Part shown: piece by piece, positions 52,808 through 63,231 of the stretch | Layout of the letters: every line of letters starts with the position of its first letter | Position numbering within the stretch: the first letter of the stretch is position 1 | Origin: Arthrobacter sp. StoSoilB22 | GTDB taxonomy: Bacteria > Actinomycetota > Actinomycetes > Actinomycetales > Micrococcaceae | Assembly: GCF_019977315.1 (NCBI RefSeq) | Contig: NZ_AP024652.1 | Span: 1,364,001 to 1,428,000, forward strand | Length of the DNA stretch: 64,000 nucleotides | Direction of reading: 5' to 3' | Program-made: the position numbers and the translations under genes | Notes under the pieces: generated by a model | The model's input: only the letters and a program-made list of their open reading frames with translations | Told to the model about the DNA's origin: nothing | The model's database searches: none

Positions 52808-55333
52808 TTAGTGGACCAGTTCCTCGGAGCCGGCCTTTGAACGGTCGCTCCGCTCCAGCTTGGCGCCTTCAACATCCACGTCAGGGAGGATGCGCTCCAA
52901 CCACTTGGGCAGCCACCAGGCCTTCTCGCCCAAGAGGTACATGACGGCGGGGACGATGGTCATGCGCACTACGAAGGCATCGATCAGCACACCGAATGCC
53001 ATGGCGAAGCCAAGCGGCCGGACCATGGTGAGGTGGCTGAAGATGAAGCCGGAGAATACGCTAACCATGATGATCGCGGCCGCGGTGACCACAGCTGCGG
53101 CGTGACTGAACCCGGAGCGGACGGCATGCTTGGCAGATTCGCCGTGCATGAACGATTCCCGCATCCCGGAGGTGATGAACACCTGGTAGTCCATGGCGAG
53201 TCCGAACAGCACGCCGATCAGGATAATGGGCAGGAAGCTCAAGACAGCGCCGGGATTGGCGACGTCAAAGATACCTCCCAGCCAGCCCCACTGGTAGACG
53301 GCAACCACGGCACCAAACGCTGCGGCAAGCGAGAGCAGGAATCCACCGGTAGCCAGCAACGGCACCACGATCGAGCGGAAGACCAACAGCAACAGCAGCA
53401 GCGAGAGTCCCACCACAATCGCCAAGTAGGGCGGCAAAGCGGCGCCCAGCTTGTTGGAAACATCGATGTTGCCTGCCGTCTGACCGGTCAGGCCGATCTG
53501 CACATCAAGGTCTTCGCTGATCGCGGTTCCCTTGGCACGGAGATCGGACACCACCTGCACGGTGCCGGCGCTGGCCGGGCCTTCTTTGGGAATGACCTGG
53601 AAGACGGTGGTGCGGCGGTCCTCGCTCAGCGCCACCGGCACGGCTGCGACTACATTCTCAACACTACGAAGCTGGTCCGCTACGTCGAACTGCTTGTTTT
53701 TGGCGTCATTCTCGCTGAGGCCCTCAGGGAATTCGCCTACCACGATGATCGGTCCCGTCACACCTTCGCCGAAGCTGCTGCGCGTGAGGTCGTAGGCCTT
53801 GAAGGCTTGCGAATCCACCGGCTCCGAGCCGCCGTCGGGAAGTGCCAGCCGCAACTGTGAAGCCGGGAGAGCCAAAGCGCCCAGTAGGGCGATGCTTGCC
53901 ACTAGTGCAACCCACGGATGACGGGTGACCATACCGCCCCAGCCGCCGCTGCTGCGCTTCTCCTCGCGTTCGCGATCGGCAGCTTCGTGCCCGGGTTCGG
54001 CGTTGTGCTTGGCGGCCTTGGCCCAAGCGCGCTTGGAGATGAGCCTGGGGCCGATCAGCGCCAGGACCGCGGGCGTCAGGGTCAAGGCGACGACGACGGC
54101 GACACCCACTGTCGCTGCGGCTGCAACACCCATGACGGCTAGGAACGGCAGACCCGGAACTACGAGGGCAGCCAGGGCGATGATGACTGTCAGACCGGCA
54201 AACAGCACGGCGTTGCCCGAGGTGCCGGTGGCCAGTGCTGCGGATTCTTCGGCGTCCATGCCGGCCAGAAGCTGTGTCCGGTGGCGGTTGACGATGAACA
54301 GGGAGTAATCAATACCCACCGCAAGTCCGAGCATCAGGGCCAGCATGGGCGAGATGGAGCTCATGTCGATCACGCTGGTCAGGGCGAACGTACCGCCAAC
54401 ACCCACAGCAACACCGATGAGGGCCATTACCAGCGGCAGTCCGGCAGCGATCAAGGTGCCGAGCATGAGTATCAGGACCAGAGCTGCGACTGCGACGCCC
54501 ACAATTTCAGCGATGCCGAAGATCTCGGAGACGTCCTCGGTGATTTCCTTACTGGCGTAGGCAGTGACGCCGGCCGAGGAGACTCCGTGGACGATCTCCT
54601 GGACTTCCTCGCGGACAGCCGGGTCAACGGCATTGATCGAGGTCTTGAACTGGACTTGCGCTACTGCGGCTTTGTTGTCGCTGGAAACAAAGCGGAGCCC
54701 CTGGGATGCTTCGAGCTGTCGCTTGCCGAGCGCCAGCGTGGCGGCGCCGTCGGCAGCCTCCTTCGCTCCGGCGTCGAGCCTTTCCTTGGTGGCAGCAAGT
54801 TCAGCGCGCTGCGGCGCCAGTTGGGCTTCAATCTGGGCGGGGGTGAGGCCTGATGCAGCGAGCTGCTGTTCAACGCCGGTGAGTTGCGCCTCGCCCGCTT
54901 CCAACTGTGCACGGGCGGCGTCCAGCTGGGCCTTGCCTTCTGCGGCTTTGGCCTCGCCGGCGGCGATCTCGCCGGCGGACTTGTCCAGTTGCTCCTGGGT
55001 GGTGAACGGGTTGACCGTCCCCTGCACGTCAGGCATGGCTTCCAGTTTGGTGAGCGCGGCTGCAACCGCGTCCTTCTTGGCTTGGTCGAAACCGGCATCT
55101 CCGGCGTCGAACACCACGCTGGCCGAGCCGCCCGATGATTCAGGCAGGGCTTCCTTGAGCTTGTCCGCCATCTGCTGGGTTTCGGTGCCCGGGATGGTGA
55201 AGTTGTTGGACATGGTGCCGTGGAATGCTGCGGCCGAGCCGCCTACAGCTACCATGACGGCCAGCCAAATGGAGATGACGAGCCAGCGGCGGCGATACGA
55301 AAACTTGCCGAGGCGGTAGAGGAACGAGGCCAT
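52808..55333 (-). CDS. MMPL/RND-family transporter
   Basis: 841 residues from ATG 55333; the upstream extension of 35 codons runs into the TetR gene. About 12 membrane segments come in two halves, with SSD-like SPMLALMLGLAVGIDYSLF and ILIGVLFGLAMDYQVF. The first outer loop has a ~100-residue coiled-coil-like insert rich in Glu, Gln and Ala (about 110-215), common in Gram-positive YdfJ types. It probably exports lipids or hydrophobic drugs. Its start is 1 nt from the TetR stop, so both form one operon. Confidence 0.9.
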   Translation of the reverse strand: MASFLYRLGKFSYRRRWLVISIWLAVMVAVGGSAAAFHGTMSNNFTIPGTETQQMADKLKEALPESSGGSASVVFDAGDAGFDQAKKDAVAAALTKLEAMPDVQGTVNPFTTQEQLDKSAGEIAAGEAKAAEGKAQLDAARAQLEAGEAQLTGVEQQLAASGLTPAQIEAQLAPQRAELAATKERLDAGAKEAADGAATLALGKRQLEASQGLRFVSSDNKAAVAQVQFKTSINAVDPAVREEVQEIVHGVSSAGVTAYASKEITEDVSEIFGIAEIVGVAVAALVLILMLGTLIAAGLPLVMALIGVAVGVGGTFALTSVIDMSSISPMLALMLGLAVGIDYSLFIVNRHRTQLLAGMDAEESAALATGTSGNAVLFAGLTVIIALAALVVPGLPFLAVMGVAAAATVGVAVVVALTLTPAVLALIGPRLISKRAWAKAAKHNAEPGHEAADREREEKRSSGGWGGMVTRHPWVALVASIALLGALALPASQLRLALPDGGSEPVDSQAFKAYDLTRSSFGEGVTGPIIVVGEFPEGLSENDAKNKQFDVADQLRSVENVVAAVPVALSEDRRTTVFQVIPKEGPASAGTVQVVSDLRAKGTAISEDLDVQIGLTGQTAGNIDVSNKLGAALPPYLAIVVGLSLLLLLLVFRSIVVPLLATGGFLLSLAAAFGAVVAVYQWGWLGGIFDVANPGAVLSFLPIILIGVLFGLAMDYQVFITSGMRESFMHGESAKHAVRSGFSHAAAVVTAAAIIMVSVFSGFIFSHLTMVRPLGFAMAFGVLIDAFVVRMTIVPAVMYLLGEKAWWLPKWLERILPDVDVEGAKLERSDRSKAGSEELVH

Positions 55334-55334
55334 G

Positions 55335-56060
55335 TCAGAACCGATCTTTGGTGGTTGGAACGGAAGGGGGAGCCGTAGTGACGGTGGAGAAAGCGTTCGA
55401 CGGCGGCGCGAAGCCGGCACCGAGAAGACCCATCGCATCGATGAGGTGCTGGCGAAGGACCGCCAGGGATTCCTGTGAGAGGTCGGGTCCGCGTTCGATG
55501 AACCAGACGGTCATGGCTGCTTTGCCGCAGGAGATGACGGATCCCGCCAGGGCGTGAAGGTAGAGTTCACTGATCCCGGCGCCGAGCCTGCCGCGGGCGG
55601 CGTCAATGATCTGCGCTGTGCAGTGCTCCCAGGCTTCAAGCTCGGAGCGTGCAAGCTGTCGGTTGTCCTGGGTCAGACTGAACAGTTCAGCCATGGGCGC
55701 CACGGACATTGGATCGGCCAGCGCCATGAGGGCTGCCTGGGCCGATTCGAGGATCGACTCCTCTGCAGGGCGCAGCCGGAACTGCTCCAGTGCGTGGTCC
55801 ATGAAGCCATCGGCTACGGAGGCCAGTGCTGCTTCGAGGCTGGGGAAGTAGTTGAAGAAAGTTCGCCGCGAGACACCTGCGCTGGCGGCGATGTCTTCCA
55901 CGGTGAAGTTGCCTGGCCCGTTGCTGCGCAAAAGGTCCAGGGCTGCGGACGCAATGGAGCTGCGGGTGGCCGCCTTGTTGAGTTCGCGCCGTGAGGGCGT
56001 CGATTGCTCAGCAGTGTTGGGCGACTCCGCAATCGCTTCCTGGCTTTTGGTTTGGGTCAC
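55335..56060 (-). CDS. TetR-family transcriptional regulator
   Basis: 241 residues. A ~25-residue polar start precedes the HTH (TVEDIAASAGVSRRTFFNYF near residues 53-72). The rest is the all-helical ligand domain. The gene is upstream of and nearly fused to the MMPL gene, the common arrangement for a local repressor of an exporter. A perfect dyad 13-28 nt ahead of its ATG is the likely own operator. The inducer is unknown. Confidence 0.9.
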   Translation of the reverse strand: MTQTKSQEAIAESPNTAEQSTPSRRELNKAATRSSIASAALDLLRSNGPGNFTVEDIAASAGVSRRTFFNYFPSLEAALASVADGFMDHALEQFRLRPAEESILESAQAALMALADPMSVAPMAELFSLTQDNRQLARSELEAWEHCTAQIIDAARGRLGAGISELYLHALAGSVISCGKAAMTVWFIERGPDLSQESLAVLRQHLIDAMGLLGAGFAPPSNAFSTVTTAPPSVPTTKDRF

Positions 56061-56072
56061 ATACTTACACTA

Positions 56073-56088
56073 AGTGCAAGTTTGCACT
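56073..56088. promoter_or_regulatory. Likely TetR autoregulatory operator
   Basis: AGTGCAA-GT-TTGCACT, a perfect 7-bp dyad, lies just ahead of the tetR-MMPL operon start. An overlapping, imperfect dyad (ACTTACACTAAGTGCAAGT, 56063-56081) suggests a second bound dimer. Confidence 0.7.
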
Positions 56089-56195
56089 CTGCGCAATTTG
56101 AGCCGGATATGGGCAAAGAAAAGTCCCGCCCCGGTTCGTCGCCCTCGCCTGCGGAGGGCGGGGTGGCGAACCAGAGCGGGACGTGGAATCTCAGA

Positions 56196-56654
56196 TTAGA
56201 ACTGGTGAGGCTGGGCCGGGGGAGTGGGTGGGGTGAACTGCTGTGGCTGTCCGGGCTGCTGCGGCTGGGCCGGCTGCTGAGCGGCCGTCTTGGTTAGGTA
56301 GACCGACTGTCCCGTCGCTCCAGGCTCGCCCTCACCCAGCGGCAGGACATAGACGGCAGTGCCGTAGGCGCACACTTCGGTCCAGTTGGTGCCCATTTCC
56401 GAGGTGTCGAACCGCATGGCCACAATGGCGTTCGCTCCACGCTGCTGCGCTTCATTGACCATGCGTGCCATGACTTCCTGACGGCTTTCGTACAGTGCCT
56501 TGGTCATTTCGGGCAGCTCTCCGCCGCCCAGGGAGCGAAAGCCGGCCAGCATCTGGGAGCCGATATCGCGCGAACGGACAGTGAGGCCCATGACTTCGCC
56601 GAAGACGGCGTCGATCCGGTGACCCGGGATTTCGTTGGAGGTGACGATCAACAT
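56196..56654 (-). CDS. YbjQ/UPF0145 (DUF74) family protein with a Pro/Gln-rich tail
   Basis: 152 residues. The first ~108 are the YbjQ domain: IPGHRIDAVFGEVMGLTVRSRD, then NAIVAMRFDT and EVCAYGTAVYV. This domain assembles as a pentamer; its role is not established, though metal or membrane stress functions have been suggested. The last ~35 residues are a Pro/Gln/Ala-rich, probably disordered tail. It is a single gene between tetR and the symporter. Confidence 0.88.
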   Translation of the reverse strand: MLIVTSNEIPGHRIDAVFGEVMGLTVRSRDIGSQMLAGFRSLGGGELPEMTKALYESRQEVMARMVNEAQQRGANAIVAMRFDTSEMGTNWTEVCAYGTAVYVLPLGEGEPGATGQSVYLTKTAAQQPAQPQQPGQPQQFTPPTPPAQPHQF

Positions 56655-56692
56655 GGTCAGAGCCTATCCAGACTTGGCCCCTTAATCAGGGA

Positions 56693-56722
56693 AATCCCCC
56701 GGGGAGAACTCCCCGGGGGATT
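56693..56722. terminator. Hairpin after the DAACS symporter gene
   Basis: A perfect 13-bp stem (AATCCCCCGGGGA 56693-56705 with 56710-56722, GAAC loop) lies 25 nt past the symporter stop, on the minus strand. Only TTT follows, so termination may be partial. Confidence 0.7.
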
Positions 56723-56746
56723 CGCGTCGGTTCACAAGGGCGCGCC

Positions 56747-58180
56747 TCAGGCTTTTGAATCAGCCAGTTCGCGCTCGTTGCTTTCTGCTGCTGCCTTGTC
56801 GGCTGCAAACTCATCAGCGAACGCGGCACCGTTGCGGGGTGCGTTGTAGAGGGTCTCGTCCAGGATTCCCTGACGCTTGGCCACGATGGCCGGGACGAGC
56901 GCTTGGCCCGCCACGTTGACTGCAGTGCGGCCCATGTCCAGGATGGGGTCGATCGCCAACAGCAGGCCGACGCCGGCAAGCGGCAGTCCCAGCGTGGACA
57001 GGGTCAGTGTGAGCATCACGACGGCGCCGGTGGTACCTGCAGTGGCAGCGGAACCGAGGACCGAGACCAGCACGATCAGCAGGTACTGGCTGAAGTCCAG
57101 GTTGATGCCGAAGAACTGTGCCACGAAGATCGCCGCGATGGCCGGATAAATTGCTGCGCAGCCGTCCATCTTGGTGGTGGCGCCCAGCGGCACTGCGAAG
57201 GAAGCGTAGCCGGAGGGGACGCCCAGGTTCCGCTCAGTGACGCGCTGCGTCAGCGGCAGCGTGCCGATGGAGGAACGGGACACAAACGCCAGCTGCACGG
57301 CCGGCCAAACACCGGAGAAGTACTGCTTGATGGACAGCCCGTGAATGCGTACCAAGATGGGGTAGAGCACGAAGAGCACCAACGCCAGGCCGATGTAGAT
57401 GGCGGCCGTGAACTTGCCCAGGGATCCGATGGTGTCCCAGCCGTAGATGGCTACAGCGTTACCGATCAGGCCTATGGTGCCCAGCGGGGCCAGGCGGATG
57501 ATCCACCAGAGGACCTTTTGAATGACTGCCAGTGCGGAAGCGTTGAATGTCAGGAAAGCTTCGGCCTGCTTGCCAACCTTGAGTGCGGCAACGCCGACCG
57601 CGATCGCGATAACCAAAATCTGCAACACGTTGAAGTTGACGGCAGTGCTGACTGTGGTTGCGGCGTTGGCACTTTCGGTGACGGTGGAGCTGGCTCCGAG
57701 ACCCAGGAAGTTCTTGGGGAACAAGCCAATCAGGAACGCCCACCAGTCGCCGGTCTTGCCAGCGTACTTAGCTTCTTCGGTGATGCCGGTGGCCGCGCCC
57801 GGCTGCAGGAGTACACCCAAGCCGATGCCGATCAGCACCGAGACCAGCGACGTGATAGCGAACCAGAGCAGAGTGTTCCATGCCAGGCGCGCTGCGTTGG
57901 ACACCTGACGCAGGTTGGCGATGGAGCTGACCACGGCGGTAAAAATCAAAGGAACGACGGCGGTTTGCAGCAACGAGACGTAGCTGGAGCCGATCGTCTG
58001 GAGCGTCGCGCCGAGGCCGTTGGGCGCAGTCTTGGTGCTGCCCGTGTACTTGGCGATGAGGCCGAGGACCAGGCCGACGATGAGGGCTGCGATGATCTGG
58101 ACGCCGAAGGATCCGGCCCATTTGGGGAGCCGGAAGCCGGACTTGCCAGCTGCTGGTGAAGTGTTGGTTGAGGTGCTCAC
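56747..58180 (-). CDS. Dicarboxylate/amino acid:cation symporter (DAACS family)
   Basis: 477 residues. About eight membrane segments plus re-entrant loops; LAFVSRSSIGTLPLT is the Ser-rich hairpin motif and GATTKMDGCAAIYP is the second family signature. It probably imports glutamate, aspartate or C4-dicarboxylates with Na+ or H+; the exact substrate cannot be read. The C-terminal ~40 residues are polar and acidic. Confidence 0.92.
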   Translation of the reverse strand: MSTSTNTSPAAGKSGFRLPKWAGSFGVQIIAALIVGLVLGLIAKYTGSTKTAPNGLGATLQTIGSSYVSLLQTAVVPLIFTAVVSSIANLRQVSNAARLAWNTLLWFAITSLVSVLIGIGLGVLLQPGAATGITEEAKYAGKTGDWWAFLIGLFPKNFLGLGASSTVTESANAATTVSTAVNFNVLQILVIAIAVGVAALKVGKQAEAFLTFNASALAVIQKVLWWIIRLAPLGTIGLIGNAVAIYGWDTIGSLGKFTAAIYIGLALVLFVLYPILVRIHGLSIKQYFSGVWPAVQLAFVSRSSIGTLPLTQRVTERNLGVPSGYASFAVPLGATTKMDGCAAIYPAIAAIFVAQFFGINLDFSQYLLIVLVSVLGSAATAGTTGAVVMLTLTLSTLGLPLAGVGLLLAIDPILDMGRTAVNVAGQALVPAIVAKRQGILDETLYNAPRNGAAFADEFAADKAAAESNERELADSKA

Positions 58181-58364
58181 CGGAACACGTTAGGTGCATC
58201 GCAAATAACATAGCGAACGAACGTTGAGAAATGTTACGTCCACCCCTCTGCTGCCCTCCATCGTGAACCGCTAATTCGCGGGCCCGGCGCGGGCTTTTGT
58301 GAAGTTATTCCCGGAAACAGTGTGGCGATGATCTCCGAGTGCGCTGCGATCCTTTCACCCGATG

Positions 58365-58448
58365 GTGCACCCCTTCCCGCGGATCGCACCCATAACCACT
58401 GGTGCGAAGCGCGCGAACGGGTGCGACCCTGGGGCCGAAGGGGTGCGC
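58365..58448. repeat. Long imperfect inverted repeat downstream of the DUF885 gene
   Basis: Left arm 58365-58391 and right arm 58419-58448 share outer (GCACCCCTT/AAGGGGTGC) and inner (TCGCACCC/GGGTGCGA) blocks separated by a short unmatched part. The ~288-bp gap 58181-58468 holds no other supported feature; the symporter promoter must lie near 58200-58260. Confidence 0.7.
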
Positions 58449-58468
58449 GAGGAGGGAACTGGAGCAGA

Positions 58469-60151
58469 TCAGCCCAGCAGCGCCCGGCGAAGCACGTCCA
58501 ACCCAACCGAACCTATGTTCAGCGCCTTGCTGTGGAACGACTTCAGGTCAAAGCCTTCCCTGGATTCAAGCTCAGCGCGGATCTGTTCCCACAAACGCTG
58601 CCCCACCTTGTAGGACGGCGCTTGTCCGGGCCAGCCGAGGTAGCGGGTGAACTCGAACTGGAGCTGCCCTTCGCTGATGTCGAGGTTGGCTTTGAGGAAG
58701 TCGAAGCCCTTTTCTGGGGTCCAGGTTCCGCTGCCCCAGCGCTCGGGGACGGGGAGTTCCAGGTGCACACCGATGTCGAAAACCACGCGTGCTGCCCGCA
58801 TCCGCTGACCATCGAGCATGCCCATGTGATCGCCCGGATCTTTCAGGTACCCGAGTTCCAGCATGAGTTGCTCGGCGTAAAGTGCCCAGCCTTCGCCGTG
58901 GCCGGAAACCCAGCAGACGTTGCGCCTCCAGTTGTTCAGGAGTTCGCGGCGGTAGGTGGCTGTGGCTACCTGGAGGTGGTGCCCGGGGACTCCTTCATGG
59001 AACACGGTGGTGGTTTCGGACCATGTGGTGAAGGTGTCTTCGCCGGCGGGCACGGACCACCACATGCGTCCGGGCCTGGAGAAATCGTCGGAAGGTCCGG
59101 TGTAGTAGATGCCGCCTTCGTCGGTAGGGGCAATCATGCATTCGAGGGTCCGCATGACGTCCGGGATGTCGAAGTGGACGTCGGCCAGCTCGGACACCGC
59201 TCGATCGGAGAGTTCCTGCATCCAGGCTTTCAAGGCGTCGGTGCCCTTGATCTGGCGGGCAGGGTCGCTGTTCAGGATGGCCTTGGCTTCTTCGATGGAT
59301 GCGCCGGGCTTGATCTGCGCCGCGACCTTTTCCTGCTCGCCAATAAGCCTCTCGAGCTCCCGGACGCCCCAAGCGTACGTCTCTTCCAGATCGACTTCCG
59401 CGCCAACAAAGGAGCGGGAGGCCAGGGCGTACCGTTCGCGGCCCACCGCATCCTTTTCCGGGGCTGCGGGGAGGAGTTCGTCCCTAAGGAAGTCGCCCAA
59501 GGCGCTGTACGCAGAACGCGCAGCCGCAGTCCCGGCGTCGAGCTTTGATTGAACGTCCGCGGGCAGCGGTGTGCCCCCTGCGGCAGCGGTGGCAGCCATT
59601 TTGGCGAAGAAGCCATCCTCAGCGGCGTACCGGCCGGTCTGCTCGATGACGATCTGCACCTGGCGCGCGGCGGCTACTTTGCCGGCCTCAGCAGCCGATC
59701 GAAGTGACACCATGTAGCCCTCAATCGCGCCCGGAACGTTGGCAGCACGGCCTGCAATGTGCTCCCAGTGTTCAACCGTGTCCGTGGGCATGAGGTCGAA
59801 GATGGCGCGGATGTCCTGCGCGGGGGAGGCGATGTTGTTCAGGTCGGCCGCATCCCAGCCGGACTCGTGGATCTCCAGTTCCAAGCCGAGGCGCTCGCGC
59901 ATGGCGTCCAAGGTGACGGCGTCCACGTCATCGGAAGGCTCGAGGCCTGCCAGGGCGTCCAAGGCCAATCTGGTTGCCTGTGCGTGGGACGCAAGACCGG
60001 CAGGGGAGTAGTCCTGGTATTCGGTTTCGTGTCCCGGCAAGCCCAGCGTGGTGGCGAAGCTGGGATTGAGTTCGATCAGCTTTTCTGTGTACGCGTCAGC
60101 GACGGCATCGATGGCGGACTTGGGGCGTACGGGGGTGTTTGCAGTAGTCAC
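58469..60151 (-). CDS. DUF885 family protein (putative zinc-dependent peptidase)
   Basis: 560 residues, the full length for DUF885. The motif VFHEGVPGHHLQ and a later HGEGWALYAEQL match the His/Glu sets of this family, which is distantly related to M32-like metallopeptidases. No signal peptide is seen, so it is likely cytoplasmic. The true substrate is unknown. It follows the carboxylase genes on the same strand after 66 bp and may be read through from them. Confidence 0.88.
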   Translation of the reverse strand: MTTANTPVRPKSAIDAVADAYTEKLIELNPSFATTLGLPGHETEYQDYSPAGLASHAQATRLALDALAGLEPSDDVDAVTLDAMRERLGLELEIHESGWDAADLNNIASPAQDIRAIFDLMPTDTVEHWEHIAGRAANVPGAIEGYMVSLRSAAEAGKVAAARQVQIVIEQTGRYAAEDGFFAKMAATAAAGGTPLPADVQSKLDAGTAAARSAYSALGDFLRDELLPAAPEKDAVGRERYALASRSFVGAEVDLEETYAWGVRELERLIGEQEKVAAQIKPGASIEEAKAILNSDPARQIKGTDALKAWMQELSDRAVSELADVHFDIPDVMRTLECMIAPTDEGGIYYTGPSDDFSRPGRMWWSVPAGEDTFTTWSETTTVFHEGVPGHHLQVATATYRRELLNNWRRNVCWVSGHGEGWALYAEQLMLELGYLKDPGDHMGMLDGQRMRAARVVFDIGVHLELPVPERWGSGTWTPEKGFDFLKANLDISEGQLQFEFTRYLGWPGQAPSYKVGQRLWEQIRAELESREGFDLKSFHSKALNIGSVGLDVLRRALLG

Positions 60152-60217
60152 CCACAGAGCCTAGCCGTGAGACCGCTTACGTGAAAGGGTTGTTGAACTT
60201 TTCTACGAACGTGGGAA

Positions 60218-60459
60218 TTAACCCCGGCTGCGCTTCCAAGCACCAGGACCCGGTGTGGGGTCCAGGCGCAGTTGCTGGCGGCGCACCCAGTGCCGGACGT
60301 TCGGCTTGGACGGCGCCGCTTCCTGCTGGCCGCCGAGGGAAACCACGACGGCGGCAAGCGCCGCGAGCTCTTCGGCTGTCGGTTCGCCCTTGACCACCGA
60401 GAACAGGGGAGTGGCCGGTTCCTGGTCAGGCGCAGGATCGGCGCGGTGCTTAGGCGCGC

Positions 60460-60463
<4 letters not shown>
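60218..60463 (-). CDS. accE: Acyl-CoA carboxylase epsilon subunit
   Basis: 81 residues. A disordered N-terminus is followed by [20 protein letters not shown], the conserved core of actinobacterial AccE, and a C-terminal basic region. It activates the beta-alpha complex. The start overlaps the stop of accD by 4 nt, so it is translationally coupled. Confidence 0.9.
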
Positions 60464-62043
<1,580 letters not shown>

Positions 62044-62175
62044 CAAGTGTCTCCGGCTCTGTAGCTGATATTCGCTGGCGCAATCCCGGGTCCGGATAAG
62101 TAGCTGACTTAAGTAGCTTCCGTACAAAGAACAGGCCCCGCAGGCCAGTCTAGTGACGCCTTTGCCGCGAACCGC

Positions 62176-62190
62176 TGTAGAAACCCTACA
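62176..62190. promoter_or_regulatory. Dyad upstream of accD, matching the one upstream of accA
   Basis: TGTAGAAACCCTACA differs by one base from TGTAGCAACCCTACA (51982-51996, minus strand) ahead of the carboxylase alpha gene. It lies about 133-147 nt ahead of the accD start, in the gap to the divergent SDR gene. Confidence 0.6.
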
Positions 62191-62217
62191 ATTTTCCGCG
62201 TCCAAGCCAAAGCCATC

Positions 62218-62243
62218 ACTATGTTACCCGTCAGTAACATAGT
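62218..62243. promoter_or_regulatory. 26-bp palindrome between accD and the SDR gene, TetR-like operator
   Basis: ACTATGTTAC-N6-GTAACATAGT has perfect 10-bp arms. The architecture GTTAC-N6-GTAAC resembles TetR-family sites in actinobacterial acyl-CoA metabolism. It lies 17 nt ahead of the SDR start and about 175 nt ahead of accD. Confidence 0.65.
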
Positions 62244-62260
62244 TGGGCTAGAGTGTCTGC

Positions 62261-63151
62261 ATGACTTCAAGCAACGGCGCTTCCTCCGCCTCCACAGAGG
62301 GTCAAACGCAACGCACCACCCCTTACGTGGCCACTGCTTCGCTCAAGGGCAAGACCATCCTCATGTCCGGCGGCAGCCGCGGCATAGGCCTGGCCATCGC
62401 CACCCGTGCAGCCCGCGACGGCGCCAACATTGTGCTCATGGCCAAAACAGGCGACCCCCACCCCAAACTTGAGGGCACTGTCTTTACCGCCGCGCAACAG
62501 CTGACCGAAGCAGGCGGACAGGCGCTGCCGCTTGTGGGGGACGTCCGCAATGATGACGACGTCGCCGCAGCAGTCGCCGCCGCCGTCGAGCGTTTCGGGG
62601 GGATCGACGTAGTGGTGAACAACGCCTCCGCAATCGACCTGTCCCGCACCGACGCCGTGGACATGAAGCGTTACGACCTCCTGCAGGACATCAACGTCCG
62701 CGGCACGTTCCTGCTCTCAAAGCTGGCGCTGCCCGCCCTGCGGGAATCAAGCCACGGCCACATCCTCACCCTGTCCCCACCCTTGAACCTGGATCCCAAA
62801 TGGGCCGGGATGCATTTGGCCTACACCATGGCCAAGTACGGGATGAGCCTCACCACCCTGGGTCTCGCCGAAGAGCTCAAGCACGACGGCGTCTCGGTCA
62901 ACTCGCTCTGGCCGTGCACCTTGATCGACACGGCCGCGATCCGGAATATGCCCGGTGGCCAGCAGATCGTGCAGGCGGCACGCGGACCGGAAATCATGGC
63001 TGATGCCGCCCATGCTGTGTTGACGGGTTCGGCATCTAGCGGGAACTTCTACACCGACGAGCATGTGCTGCGCGCAGCCGGAGTGCAGGACTTCACTCCC
63101 TATAGCCTCGGCGCGCCCGAAGACCGCTTGGTGCCGGACATCTTCCTCTGA
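62261..63151 (+). CDS. SDR-family oxidoreductase, HSDL2-like
   Basis: 296 residues. GGSRGIGLAIA is the cofactor motif; VVNNASAIDLS follows. Catalytic Ser is in the LTLSPP segment and Tyr-Lys in AYTMAKYGMS. The arrangement matches the short-chain dehydrogenases related to HSDL2. The substrate is unknown; a fatty or steroid-type hydroxyacyl compound is possible. No strong ribosome-binding site is seen. A 26-bp palindrome overlaps its promoter region. Confidence 0.85.
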   Translation: MTSSNGASSASTEGQTQRTTPYVATASLKGKTILMSGGSRGIGLAIATRAARDGANIVLMAKTGDPHPKLEGTVFTAAQQLTEAGGQALPLVGDVRNDDDVAAAVAAAVERFGGIDVVVNNASAIDLSRTDAVDMKRYDLLQDINVRGTFLLSKLALPALRESSHGHILTLSPPLNLDPKWAGMHLAYTMAKYGMSLTTLGLAEELKHDGVSVNSLWPCTLIDTAAIRNMPGGQQIVQAARGPEIMADAAHAVLTGSASSGNFYTDEHVLRAAGVQDFTPYSLGAPEDRLVPDIFL

Positions 63152-63231
63152 GTAGATTCCATGGGCGGATTCCCAGGCGCATTTCGGGGCAGCCACCCTC
63201 CGGGGACCTCGCAACTGGATAGGATTCAGCT

